In this document: positions 38,507 to 47,575 of the stretch, piece after piece | Position numbering within the stretch: position 1 is the stretch's first letter | How the letters are laid out: each line of letters opens with the position of its first letter | Assembly: GCA_903830725.1 (NCBI GenBank) | Contig: CAIKVH010000043.1 | Location: 1 to 64,000, forward strand | Length of the DNA: 64,000 bases | Direction of reading: 5' to 3' | Source of the DNA: an uncultured Burkholderiales bacterium | GTDB taxonomy: Bacteria > Pseudomonadota > Gammaproteobacteria > Burkholderiales > Burkholderiaceae_C | Position numbers and translations under genes: made by a program | Notes under the pieces: generated by a model | Seen by the model: the letters and a program-made list of their open reading frames with translations, nothing else | What the model was told of the DNA's origin: nothing | Databases searched by the model: none

Positions 38507-39700
38507 ATGTCTGAAGATCACGTTGTAATTGTTAGCGTTGCAAGAACACCTATGGGAAGTTTTCAAGGCACTTTGTCTAGGTTAACAGCTGCTAATCTTG
38601 GTGCTCATGCTATCAAAGCCGTCGTTGAACGAGCTGGAGTGGATAAGGCTTTAATTGATGAAGTATTGATGGGCTGTGTATTACAAGCCGGTCAAGGGCA
38701 AGCCCCGGCTAGACAAGCAGCACTGCAAGCAAACCTAAATGTAGGGGTAGCATGTACGACTATTCACAAGGTATGCGGGTCAGCTATGAAGTCAATTATG
38801 ATAGGTCACGACGGAATCATAGCGGGATCTTACGACTGCGTCATCGCAGGAGGAATGGAGTCAATGACCCAAGCCCCATACCTGTTGCAAAAAGCCCGAG
38901 CTGGATACAGACTAGGCCATTCCCAACTCATAGATCACATGTTTATGGATGGATTGGAAGACGCTTACTCCCCAGAGACTAGGGGTCAATTAATGGGTAC
39001 TTTTGCAGAGCAATGTGCTTCAAGTTACTCATTTACCAGAGAGGAACAGGATAAATACGCAGTCCTTTCTACAACAAGGGCCCAAGAGGCAACGAAAAGG
39101 GGCGACTTTAATTGGGAGATTACTCCTATTACTCTTCAGACTAAAAAGGGAGAAGAAACTATTGACAAGGACGAGGGTCCCTTTGCCGTAAATATTGAGA
39201 AAATTCCAACCCTAAAACCAGCTTTTAAAAAGGACGGTACAGTTACTGCTGCAAACTCATCCTCCATATCCGATGGAGCTGCCGCACTGATGCTTATGAG
39301 ATCTTCAAAAGCCCAGCAACTAGGCGTTAAGCCCATTGCAAAGATTGTGGCGCATGCTAACCACGCTGCGTCACCAGATTTATTTCCAACTGCGCCAATA
39401 GGTGCCATTCAAAAATTAATGCATAAAGCAGGATGGACAACCAAGGATGTTGATTTATTTGAGATCAATGAAGCATTTGCAGTAGTAGCAATGTCAGCAA
39501 TTAGAGATCTTCAAATAGACCCGGAAAAAGTTAATATAAACGGCGGAGCTTGTGCACTTGGGCACCCTATCGGAGCATCTGGCGCAAGAATTGTTATAAC
39601 TTTATTGGGTGCACTAAGAAAACATAAACTTAAAAGAGGAGTCGCCTCACTTTGCATTGGAGGAGGAGAAGCTACTGCACTTGCAATTGAAATGCTGTAA
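38507..39700 (+). CDS. Acetyl-CoA acetyltransferase (thiolase)
   Basis: A 397-residue thiolase II. The nucleophile Cys lies in TIHKVCGSAMKSI, the His in GGACALGHPIGASGAR and the second Cys in SLCIGGGEATALAIE. It cleaves acetoacetyl-CoA or 2-methylacetoacetyl-CoA with CoA. Its context after the SDR favours the isoleucine pathway, but a broad role, including supply of PHA precursors, is possible. Confidence 0.92.
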   Translation: MSEDHVVIVSVARTPMGSFQGTLSRLTAANLGAHAIKAVVERAGVDKALIDEVLMGCVLQAGQGQAPARQAALQANLNVGVACTTIHKVCGSAMKSIMIGHDGIIAGSYDCVIAGGMESMTQAPYLLQKARAGYRLGHSQLIDHMFMDGLEDAYSPETRGQLMGTFAEQCASSYSFTREEQDKYAVLSTTRAQEATKRGDFNWEITPITLQTKKGEETIDKDEGPFAVNIEKIPTLKPAFKKDGTVTAANSSSISDGAAALMLMRSSKAQQLGVKPIAKIVAHANHAASPDLFPTAPIGAIQKLMHKAGWTTKDVDLFEINEAFAVVAMSAIRDLQIDPEKVNINGGACALGHPIGASGARIVITLLGALRKHKLKRGVASLCIGGGEATALAIEML

Positions 39701-39779
39701 GTTAATGGCAATATTTACTTAAATAGGGAAAATCTTCAAACAGTCATAAGTATCTTAATACTAATTCAGAAAAATCAAT

Positions 39780-39794
39780 CCAGATTAAATCTGG
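39780..39794. promoter_or_regulatory. Perfect 15-bp palindrome CCAGATT-A-AATCTGG
   Basis: The arms are 7 bp around one central A, ending 25 bases before the start at 39820. With no loop it cannot be a good terminator, so an operator is more likely. No second copy was noticed. Confidence 0.35.
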
Positions 39795-39819
39795 CACGCA
39801 AGAGAAATAACAAAAGCGA

Positions 39820-40593
39820 ATGACCAATACTAACTCATTAAAACATTTAATCGTTCAGGAAGGTCGAATCTCCAAAGTGACAATAAATCGACCTGAAGTA
39901 AGGAATGCTTTCAATGCAGAACTTATTGGAGAACTTCAAATCGCTTTCGAAAGACTAGGATCAAGCGAGCAATGCCACGTAATAGTTTTACAAGCCAGTG
40001 GAAAGAGTTTTTGCGCTGGTGCAGATTTAAATTGGATGAAGAGTATGACGAATTATTCCCAAGAGGAAAATATTGTCGACGCCTCCAAGATGGCAAAAAT
40101 GCTAAATACTATCTACTCTTGCCCAATCCCCGTTATTGCCAGTGTACAGGGAGATGCATATGCTGGGGGGGTGGGACTGGCTGCAGTTTGCGATATATTG
40201 GTAGCATCCAATCAAGCTAGATTTTGTATATCGGAGGCTAAACTAGGATTGCTTCCCGCAACTATTGCTCCCTACGTAATAAGAGCTCTAGGAGAACAAG
40301 CTTCACGTCGATACTTTATCACTGCGGAAGTCTTCTCTGCATCAACTGCAAAAGAGATTGGGTTTGTCCATGAACTTGTGAACCCAGAAGATTTAGATGC
40401 AAAGGTAAATGAAATATGCGAATCAATTACTAATAATGGTCCTCAAGCCGTAAAGGCTTGTAAGAAAATCGTGCGCGATCTATCTTACCAAGCAATTTCT
40501 GACAATCTAATTCAAGATACGGTTCGCCGCATTGCTCATATCCGAAATAGCTCAGAGGCCCAGACGCGAATGAAAGCTTTTTTAGAAAAATAA
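39820..40593 (+). CDS. liuC: Methylglutaconyl-CoA hydratase-like enoyl-CoA hydratase
   Basis: A 257-residue crotonase-family enzyme. FCAGADLNWMKSM and ISEAKLGLLPATIAPYVI are characteristic of the AUH/LiuC type, which hydrates 3-methylglutaconyl-CoA to HMG-CoA. This is the step after the methylcrotonyl-CoA carboxylase of the minus arm. It is unlinked from liuABD, on the other strand 17 kb away, and an HMG-CoA lyase gene is not in the window. Confidence 0.83.
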   Translation: MTNTNSLKHLIVQEGRISKVTINRPEVRNAFNAELIGELQIAFERLGSSEQCHVIVLQASGKSFCAGADLNWMKSMTNYSQEENIVDASKMAKMLNTIYSCPIPVIASVQGDAYAGGVGLAAVCDILVASNQARFCISEAKLGLLPATIAPYVIRALGEQASRRYFITAEVFSASTAKEIGFVHELVNPEDLDAKVNEICESITNNGPQAVKACKKIVRDLSYQAISDNLIQDTVRRIAHIRNSSEAQTRMKAFLEK

Positions 40594-40647
40594 GACTTTA
40601 GACGATTTATATTGCTTAAATTATATTTAAAAAATAGACTTATCGAC

Positions 40648-40956
40648 TCAACTCATCGCGCTTGCAATTGCCTCCTTATAGGCTTTTATAAATATTTGTT
40701 TGTCATTCGAAGTGTTTAGATAAGCATAAATTTCTTCTGGATAAACCTCATGAGGATCTGGATTACCTTCGTCATCCTCATAACCAGCTTCCTCGGCTGC
40801 TTTTAATGCAGTCTTGGGGAAACCATCTGCTACTTCGTCCCTAACCTTACACCGAGCGAAATCTCCAAAAAATTCAAAGTCTAATAATAATCCAAAGAGT
40901 GTATTCAATCTTTCAAACTGAGTATCTAATTCTTTATTTGATAATTTTTCCAACAT
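40648..40956 (-). CDS. Hypothetical acidic protein
   Basis: A 102-residue soluble, acidic protein without recognised domains. The mid-part (FFGDFARCKVRDEVADGFPK, then EDDEGNPDPHEVYPEEIYAYL) is charged and helical; there is no signal peptide. ATG 40956 is preceded by GGGGAG, better than the longer start at 40980. It has its own short transcript between liuC and the Bug gene. The function is unknown. Confidence 0.6.
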   Translation of the reverse strand: MLEKLSNKELDTQFERLNTLFGLLLDFEFFGDFARCKVRDEVADGFPKTALKAAEEAGYEDDEGNPDPHEVYPEEIYAYLNTSNDKQIFIKAYKEAIASAMS

Positions 40957-40998
40957 AATTCTCCCCGATAAGAATCTCAAAGAACTGAAATAAAAAAT

Positions 40999-41031
40999 AG
41001 CTTAAAGATTTTTTATTTAGATACTTAAGCT
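40999..41031 (-). terminator. Probable terminator after the Bug gene
   Basis: On the minus strand AGCTTAA and TTAAGCT pair across a loop of about 19 bases and are followed by ATTTTTTATTT. It lies between the Bug protein stop and the hypothetical gene. The long loop weakens the call. Confidence 0.4.
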
Positions 41032-41072
41032 CCCATTTTTAAAAAAAATAATCTCTCTTGGTGTCTAATTTA

Positions 41073-42077
41073 TCATTCACTTCGAATATTATTTTCTTTA
41101 ATTAACTTCGAGTACTTATTAGTTTCACTTGCTAAGAAATTTTTAAATTCTTGCGCTGGACTCATAACTGCATCTACGCCTAGACTTGCGAACTGAGATT
41201 TCACCTCCTCATCGGCCATTATTTTGGTGAACGTACTTAAATATTTGTCTACAATATTTTTTGGAGTTTTAGCAGGCAAATATACACCCCACCAATTCAG
41301 AGCGACTAAACCTGATACTCCGATCTCATTAAAGGTGGGCACATTCGGAAAAGCAGAAAATCGAGTTGCGCTTGTCACTGCAATTGGGCGAAGTTGTCCT
41401 GATTTAATGAACTGCATAACAGGTAATGCATCGGATACTAAGAAGTCAATATGTCCAGCAAGCAAGTCATTGACTGCCAATCCACCACCTTTATAGGGAA
41501 CATGAGTCAGCTTAACTTGCGTCTTCCCAATAATCATCTCGGTGCTTAAATGGGACATACTCCCGTTACCACTACTTCCGAAATTAACTTTGTCGGGTAC
41601 GGCCTTTGCAGCGATTAGTATGTCATCCAAAGATTTAAAGGGGGAGTTAGCATTCACGACAAGTACATTCGGTCCAGTAGCTATCAAGCATAGCGGAATG
41701 AAATCTTGGTCCATGTTGTAATTAAGCTTTGACATCAACGGATTGACAAGTGCTGGCCCCAAATTACCGATAACAAAACTATAACCGTCAGGTGCTTGGT
41801 GAGCTGCGTAGTCCATCCCAATTGAACCAGCAGCGCCGGTCTTATTTTCAATAATAATGGGTTGTCCAAACTGTTCATTAAGTTTTTTAGATAAGATCCG
41901 AGCTAGGAGATCTGAACTACCACCCGGAGGATAAGTGACGATAAATTTAACTGGCTTTGACGGGAATGCAGCAGGCTGAGCATGAGCCAATGCACCTAAA
42001 AGGATTAGAAACACAAAGCCAATTAGCGTCTTTGATAGATCGTTTGGTTTAAAACCAAAAAGATTAGTGATTTTCAT
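41073..42077 (-). CDS. Bug-family (TctC) periplasmic solute-binding protein
   Basis: A 334-residue periplasmic binding protein of the Bordetella uptake gene family. The signal peptide ends near ALAHA, then FPSKPVKFIVTYPPGGSSDLLARI, IENKTGAAGSIGMDYAA and PDGYSFVIGN are standard Bug segments. It would bind a carboxylic acid or similar ligand; no TctA/TctB membrane genes are near, which is common for this expanded family. ATG 42077 has GGAGG five bases upstream, better than the upstream start at 42125. It is divergent from the propeller gene. Confidence 0.9.
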   Translation of the reverse strand: MKITNLFGFKPNDLSKTLIGFVFLILLGALAHAQPAAFPSKPVKFIVTYPPGGSSDLLARILSKKLNEQFGQPIIIENKTGAAGSIGMDYAAHQAPDGYSFVIGNLGPALVNPLMSKLNYNMDQDFIPLCLIATGPNVLVVNANSPFKSLDDILIAAKAVPDKVNFGSSGNGSMSHLSTEMIIGKTQVKLTHVPYKGGGLAVNDLLAGHIDFLVSDALPVMQFIKSGQLRPIAVTSATRFSAFPNVPTFNEIGVSGLVALNWWGVYLPAKTPKNIVDKYLSTFTKIMADEEVKSQFASLGVDAVMSPAQEFKNFLASETNKYSKLIKENNIRSE

Positions 42078-42143
42078 TAGTCCTCCAAAGTAATTCCCGC
42101 AATATACTCTGGTATTCAGAAACATACACTTGGTATAAATACG

Positions 42144-43391
42144 ATGTTAAACATTTCCTCCCCTTCGTCCAAACCAGACCAAACCCTCGCCCTAAATATG
42201 AAACTCCTTGCTCAACATGAGCTAGGAGGGTTTGGAGGACTAGGGGAAGGCATCTCCATGCAGATCGATCCAAAGGGAAGAAGAATTCTCTGGCTAGCCC
42301 ACGAATCGGCTCCGAAGAATTTCTCAGGCGTTGATGTCACTGACCCCAAAAACCCGAAACTAATTGTCCAAACTGACTTGCCACATATGAGCTTACGATC
42401 CAACTCACTGGATGTGGTTGGAAATATTTTGGCTGTTGCTTATCAAGCCAGTAAGGTCGGGATCAAGCCAGCTGGCGTTGACTTATTTGATGTAAGCGTA
42501 CCAGAGTCACCCAAACTGATATCTCATTTCGATTGTTCTGGCCCTCACTCAAGAGGAGTTCACGCCCTTTGGTTTGTGGACGGAGAGACCATACATATGT
42601 CAGCGGGTTCTGGTGACTTTGAGCCAACAAATCCGTTAGACGATCAGTTTTATAGAATTTTAGATGTGAGAAATCCTTCTAAACCGACTGAAATAGGACG
42701 CTGGTGGTATCCAGGTACTAGAGTGGGAGATAGCGTGCCTCCTCCCCAAAGATTAAAGGGTATTTTAGATACGGGCTTTAGAGCTCACAACACCAATGTA
42801 TTCCCATCTCATCCGGACAAAGCTTATGTTGGATATATTGATGGCGGTGGGTTTGTCCTCGATATCTCCAAACCGAGCGATATCAAAGTACTCTCCCATT
42901 GGAACCATTCCCCGCCTCTCAATGGATTCATTCATACAGTGTTACCGCTATTTGACAGGAATTTATGGATCGTCAGCGATGAATGCGTTCAAGACGGTGG
43001 TCTAGATTGGCCGAAATTAGTATGGGTTTTAGACTCTCGTGATGAGAAAAATCCGGTACCACTAGGCACATTTCCTACACCTGAGTTGGATGCTTTTGTG
43101 AAAAGAGGAGGTCGCTACGGCGCTCACAATTTGCATGAAAACCTGCCAGGTCCATGCTCTTTTGTTTCAGATACATTAATCATCGGAACTTTCTTTAACG
43201 CTGGGGTTAGGGTTTTTGATACTTCTAATCCATTTAGAGTTGAGGAAGTGGCTTATTACGTTCCTGCAGCTCCAAAACTCTCACCTGCAGGCGCTATACA
43301 ACTAAATGACGTTTTCGTAGATGATCGTCGAATTGTTTACACAGTAGACCGATTCACGGGAGGACTATACATACTAGAGATGACTATCTAA
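42144..43391 (+). CDS. LVIVD-repeat beta-propeller protein
   Basis: A 415-residue protein made of repeated propeller blades: VDVTDPKNPKLIVQTDLP, VDLFDVSVPESPKLISHFD, RILDVRNPSKPTEIGRWW, VLDISKPSDIKVLSHW, VFDTSNPFRVEEVAYY. These D(V/I)xxPxxP units are LVIVD repeats. There is no signal peptide, which is unusual since many such proteins are exported. The function is unknown. It stands next to a CobW GTPase gene (40 bases), so metal handling is possible (inference). Confidence 0.75.
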   Translation: MLNISSPSSKPDQTLALNMKLLAQHELGGFGGLGEGISMQIDPKGRRILWLAHESAPKNFSGVDVTDPKNPKLIVQTDLPHMSLRSNSLDVVGNILAVAYQASKVGIKPAGVDLFDVSVPESPKLISHFDCSGPHSRGVHALWFVDGETIHMSAGSGDFEPTNPLDDQFYRILDVRNPSKPTEIGRWWYPGTRVGDSVPPPQRLKGILDTGFRAHNTNVFPSHPDKAYVGYIDGGGFVLDISKPSDIKVLSHWNHSPPLNGFIHTVLPLFDRNLWIVSDECVQDGGLDWPKLVWVLDSRDEKNPVPLGTFPTPELDAFVKRGGRYGAHNLHENLPGPCSFVSDTLIIGTFFNAGVRVFDTSNPFRVEEVAYYVPAAPKLSPAGAIQLNDVFVDDRRIVYTVDRFTGGLYILEMTI

Positions 43392-43431
43392 TCACATTAG
43401 CCTCAAACAAACCAATCAAATAAGAAAAATA

Positions 43432-44469
43432 ATGAGAGATCAACTAGCCGGTAAATTACCAATTACTCTCATAACTGGATTTTTGGGAAGCGGTAAGACG
43501 ACCTTGATTTCTAAATTGGTTCTTCATCCTATGATGAACAAGGTTGCAGTCATAATAAATGAGATTGGTGAAATCGGTATTGATCATGATTTAGTAACGC
43601 AATCTACTGAGAATATTTCATTACTTGCTAATGGATGCATCTGCTGCTCAGTAAGAACAGATATGCAGGAAACCCTGCGCGATCTTTTTGCGCGACGTCA
43701 AGTGGGTGAAGTATTTGACTTTGACCGAGTCGTCATTGAAACTACTGGCCTAGCTGACCCTGCTCCAATCATACAAACCCTAACCAGCGATACCCTATTA
43801 GAAGCAAGATTTAGACTTGATGGGGTTGTAACTTTAGTTGATTCAGTTAACGCAGATAATTTACTTGACACTCAAATTGAATCTGTCAGACAAGTGGCTT
43901 TAGCCGACAAAATACTACTAACGAAAAGCGATTTGACAGATGAAGCTTCAATTTCTAGCCTTCAAAGCAGACTAAGCTCTATCAATCCAATGGCCAGTTT
44001 CATCAGGGTATTAAACGGAATAATTGAACCTAGCTATTTGATTAATATTGGTCTAGGATCAAACAAAGTTCAATCCAATTCTAATAAATTTCTTACTGAA
44101 CTCGTTGAACTTCAAAAGGATACAAAGCAGGACAAATATCTAGGTGATTTTTCTGAAAAACATATTTCAATTAAAACTATCTCCATCACATTCCAAGAGC
44201 CCTTTACCTGGGCGGCCTTTTCTTCAGCACTTGAGCTATTAACTACGCTAAGAGGACCAGATCTACTAAGGGTAAAAGGGATATTAAATTTAGAGGGTCG
44301 TCCTGTAGTGATTCAAGGGGTTCAACATATCTTTCATAAACCTGTGGAACTGGATAAATGGCCCAGTGAGAATCAATCCACTCGCATAGTTTTTATAACC
44401 CGCAATAATATATCCATAGAGATGATTAAAAATTTATTCTCAGCAGTTGGCGCGATTACACCACAATAA
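43432..44469 (+). CDS. CobW/COG0523-family GTPase
   Basis: A 345-residue G3E GTPase. Walker A GFLGSGKTT is at residues 16-24, the metal-binding CICC near residue 70, ETTGLADPAP as switch region, and TKSD as guanine specificity motif. The C-terminal CobW_C domain follows from about residue 250. The family supplies or inserts metals (Zn, Co and others); the target here is unknown. The nearby bchH-bchI-bchD magnesium chelatase is too far away (7 kb) to claim a link. Confidence 0.88.
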   Translation: MRDQLAGKLPITLITGFLGSGKTTLISKLVLHPMMNKVAVIINEIGEIGIDHDLVTQSTENISLLANGCICCSVRTDMQETLRDLFARRQVGEVFDFDRVVIETTGLADPAPIIQTLTSDTLLEARFRLDGVVTLVDSVNADNLLDTQIESVRQVALADKILLTKSDLTDEASISSLQSRLSSINPMASFIRVLNGIIEPSYLINIGLGSNKVQSNSNKFLTELVELQKDTKQDKYLGDFSEKHISIKTISITFQEPFTWAAFSSALELLTTLRGPDLLRVKGILNLEGRPVVIQGVQHIFHKPVELDKWPSENQSTRIVFITRNNISIEMIKNLFSAVGAITPQ

Positions 44470-44588
44470 AATTAAGCATCAATTTTTACGTGCTTGTGAA
44501 AAAAGTAATTTTTAGAATAATCTATGAATATCTAATTTAAAAATCTTTGACCGTCATTTGATTGGCAGTTATTAAATAAGATTAAATA

Positions 44589-45875
44589 ATGAAAATCGGA
44601 CTACAAACTTGGGGAAGTGAAGGTGACATTAACCCCTTTATTGCTTTAGCTGCGGGACTTGTTAAGCGTGGACATAGCGTTAAACTTTGTATAACGGAAG
44701 TGTCTGAGAGAGATTATTTCTCAATTGCAAATCAATACGGGTTCGAACTTATTAATGTACCTAACCCTATGCTGCCAAGTGTAGACATGATGGCACAAAT
44801 GGGCGAGGCATTCAAAGCAATTAGAGATCCGAGTGAGCAGTTAAAAATAATCAATAAATATTTTTTCTATCCAGCAGAGTCTGCTATGTTTAAATCAGCA
44901 AAAGAATTATGCTCAACCAGTGATTTGGTTGTTCGTCACATCTTTTGTTACCCAACCCAACTTGCTGCTGAAATGGCAGATATTCCAGTCGCTACGCTTT
45001 ATCCAGTTCACAACATATTGCCGAATCGGTATCAAGCACCCTTTGGCGCTGTCAACTTTGGTCGCTGGGCTATCCCAATTTGGTGGCGACTTGCTCAGTG
45101 GCTCATTAATCGAGTATTTCTCAAACAAATTAATCAGTTGAGATTACAAAATGATCAAAAAATCATCAATGATGTTCTGACTGAGGCCTGGGGCAATGAG
45201 AGTTTAAATTTAATTGCAGTAAGTCATGCAGTTTGTCCTCCCCAAATCAATTGGCCAGACAACTATAAAGTTTGTGGTTTTTTGAATCCAACTGAACTTT
45301 ATCAAACGAAGAGTTTAAATACAGAAATTTTAGATTTCTTGAAGAATCAAGATGCTCCTGTTTATTTCACATTCGGCAGCATGCTCGTACCCAATGAAGC
45401 CTCTTGGCTAAAGGTATATGAAATATGGAAAGAAGCAATTCAAAGGGTTGGATGTAGGGCTATTTTTCAGCTTCCAATTTCTGAGTCTACAACTATTAAA
45501 AACGAATCCAATATTCTTATCGTAAGGAGAGTCCCGCACAACTTAATTTTTCCATCTTGCTGTGCAATTGTTCATCACGGGGGAGCTGGTACAACACAAT
45601 CAAGCTTACTGGCCGGCTGTCCTAGTATTGTTGTTGCGCATATTGCAGATCAGCCTTTTTGGGGTAGTGAGCTCAAGCGCCTAGGAGTATCCCCTGGTTA
45701 TATGAGAAAAAATGAAATGACGAGCGGACTTTTGAGTAAATATATATCTTTAATTTTAAAAGATTCAACTTACCGTAATAATGCAATGCTCATCTCTAAT
45801 TCGATGAAAAGAGAAAACGGGATCGATACGGCGATTAACTTATTGAATCAATTGCGTAATAATAGTCCGAAATGA
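44589..45875 (+). CDS. GT1-type glycosyltransferase (UGT/CrtX-like fold)
   Basis: A 428-residue GT-B glycosyltransferase. The N-terminal acceptor domain begins GLQTWGSEGDINPFIALAAG, and the C-terminal donor domain has PVYFTFGSML, then VPHNLIFPSCCAIVHHGGAGTTQSSLLAG and the ending DQPFWGSEL. This resembles sterol, macrolide and carotenoid glucosyltransferases. It flanks the photosynthesis genes, so a carotenoid or lipid acceptor is conceivable, though nothing in the sequence proves it. It is alone in its transcript. Confidence 0.82.
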   Translation: MKIGLQTWGSEGDINPFIALAAGLVKRGHSVKLCITEVSERDYFSIANQYGFELINVPNPMLPSVDMMAQMGEAFKAIRDPSEQLKIINKYFFYPAESAMFKSAKELCSTSDLVVRHIFCYPTQLAAEMADIPVATLYPVHNILPNRYQAPFGAVNFGRWAIPIWWRLAQWLINRVFLKQINQLRLQNDQKIINDVLTEAWGNESLNLIAVSHAVCPPQINWPDNYKVCGFLNPTELYQTKSLNTEILDFLKNQDAPVYFTFGSMLVPNEASWLKVYEIWKEAIQRVGCRAIFQLPISESTTIKNESNILIVRRVPHNLIFPSCCAIVHHGGAGTTQSSLLAGCPSIVVAHIADQPFWGSELKRLGVSPGYMRKNEMTSGLLSKYISLILKDSTYRNNAMLISNSMKRENGIDTAINLLNQLRNNSPK

Positions 45876-45930
45876 TCCTGCTACCTTTCATTTTGATTAA
45901 GGGTAAGAACTATCAATTTTTCGAGTTGTT

Positions 45931-46839
45931 CTAGTCGTTTACCATTAATGATTTCGCTAGACTTACAGCGTCCTTGGCATTAATACATATTGCGCCAGCG
46001 CCAAATTCAATAGCTTCATGATTTTGAATAGTGAAAATAGGTCCTCCCAATAAGATGGCAACATGGGGATTCCTTGATGATTTCTTTATTTTAGAAATAA
46101 GACTTTTTAGATCGGTCAACTGCTCTTGGATACTAACTGATAAACCAATTGCATCAAACCACTCATTGCTAACAGCTTGCACGAGTTCATTAATCGTAGG
46201 CGATATCTCCACTACAACATGCCATCCCTCCGTGCGAAAAAATTCTGAAACAATTAAGGGCCCCAGTAAATGCTCAGATCCAGGAGCAGATGCGACCATG
46301 ATTCTCCGAACCTCTCCTTTAATTAAAGGACCATCAACGTAGGAATAACCGATTTCATGTGTTACAGAGTGCAACCTTACAAGGCCATGTGTAACGAGGT
46401 AAAAGTCAAGTTTGTTCAACTCCCACTCTGCCCCCAAATATCGGGCTGCCGGGGTAATCAAATCGAGGAATATATTTTCTTTACTCAAACCCTCATTCAA
46501 CAAACGTGTTATGAATTCCAAAGGAGCCAAATGGTCATCTGAAATACACAATAAGGCAAACTCATGAACCTCCTTCTCAGTAGGCATTGCTCTTGTGTTA
46601 TCAGAATTTTCTTCATCCAATACACTCGTACTCTGGGAACTTAAGAGTCTAGGAATAATATTATTTTCTATTATGGACAAAAGCGAGAAATTACAATCCT
46701 CTGCGTTGCTTTTGTAAATCCTAGACGAACTGGTCTTGGTAGCACCTTCATCCTTTGAAAACATGGACATGGCCGCGTTCGCAAACTTATTAAAGGAATT
46801 AAATGGATGCGAAATGTTTCCTGTTAGGTGTGTATTCAT
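45931..46839 (-). CDS. aerR: B12-binding photosynthesis regulator, AerR/PpaA-like
   Basis: A 302-residue cytoplasmic protein. A variable N-terminal part of about 110 residues is followed by a helical cap region (LITPAARYLGAEWELNKLDFYLVTHGLVRL in pieces, with the W..D.DF pattern of AerR proteins) and a cobalamin-binding domain with ASAPGSEHLLGPLIVSEFFR and ILLGGPIF. The His of SEH is at the place of the lower cobalt ligand. AerR/PpaA proteins bind B12 and act against the repressor PpsR/CrtJ. Its location beside pucBAC fits this role. The ppsR gene itself is not in the window. Confidence 0.78.
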   Translation of the reverse strand: MNTHLTGNISHPFNSFNKFANAAMSMFSKDEGATKTSSSRIYKSNAEDCNFSLLSIIENNIIPRLLSSQSTSVLDEENSDNTRAMPTEKEVHEFALLCISDDHLAPLEFITRLLNEGLSKENIFLDLITPAARYLGAEWELNKLDFYLVTHGLVRLHSVTHEIGYSYVDGPLIKGEVRRIMVASAPGSEHLLGPLIVSEFFRTEGWHVVVEISPTINELVQAVSNEWFDAIGLSVSIQEQLTDLKSLISKIKKSSRNPHVAILLGGPIFTIQNHEAIEFGAGAICINAKDAVSLAKSLMVND

Positions 46840-47575
46840 AAAAAGGGATTTTTTATATAACGAGTAGCAATATAGCTCTATTAATTTATCCTAGAGTGTC
46901 AGTTACCGCAATAGTAATTACCTCTTTTCAAGGGAATACCCTCCTACTATTTAATCAATTAAACATTGAAATTTAGTATCTCTGGAAAGCGTAATTTTAA
47001 ATATTTCGCTGCTTCTTTTATTTAGCGTTGATATTTAGTCTTAACAGATCTATAGATTGACCTGGCAAAGCCTTTTTATTGAAAGAATTTAATATCTGAG
47101 ATTCATTTTTTAGCTAACAGAACATCTCTGCAAAATACTCTGCTAACCGCCATTAAACGAGCGAGCGAAAGTTTGGACTTCAAACTATATTAATACTTTT
47201 ATATATAAATATGCATGAATCTATATGAATTCATCAAGCCATTTCTCTTAAAAAAACATCAATAAAGTAATAAATAAATAAACAAATAATATTACTAAAT
47301 TAATACCTAAAAACTAATAAATTACTTCTTTTCAATGGCGATTGCCGTATTTCTAACTGTCTAATCTTTATAACTCTAAATGGGACCTCGCTTTCTTGCA
47401 AACAAGGGACAGCTGAAATAATTCCAATATAAGTGTAAATATAGATTGACTTTTTAAAATGTCTAATTTAAATTACACTATAGTATGTAGGTAATAAGAT
47501 TCATGACCATGAAGGCCATGGAAAACCTTGGTGCGGGTTGAGCACTGAATTTGAACTTTGATAGGAGAAAAACCA
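46840..47575. other. Long AT-rich intergenic region between aerR and pucB
   Basis: No ORF with a good start was found in these 736 bases. Very AT-rich runs occupy about 47200-47320, which could bend DNA or bind IHF or H-NS-like proteins. Near the puc end lies a promoter with a PpsR operator (47434-47477) and then about 95 bases of leader up to pucB. CCATGG and CCTTGG (47514-47535) can form a small leader hairpin. Confidence 0.6.
47434..47477 (+). promoter_or_regulatory. puc promoter with PpsR/CrtJ-type operators
   Basis: TGTCTAATTTAAATTACA (47460-47477) fits TGT-N12-ACA, the known PpsR/CrtJ operator. A near match, TGT-N12-ACT, lies at 47434-47451, 26 bases upstream. TTGACT (47446-47451) followed 17 bases later by TAAATT (47469-47474) is a candidate sigma-70 promoter covered by both sites, so repression in air by PpsR is likely. 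The distance to the pucB start is about 98 bases. Confidence 0.7.
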
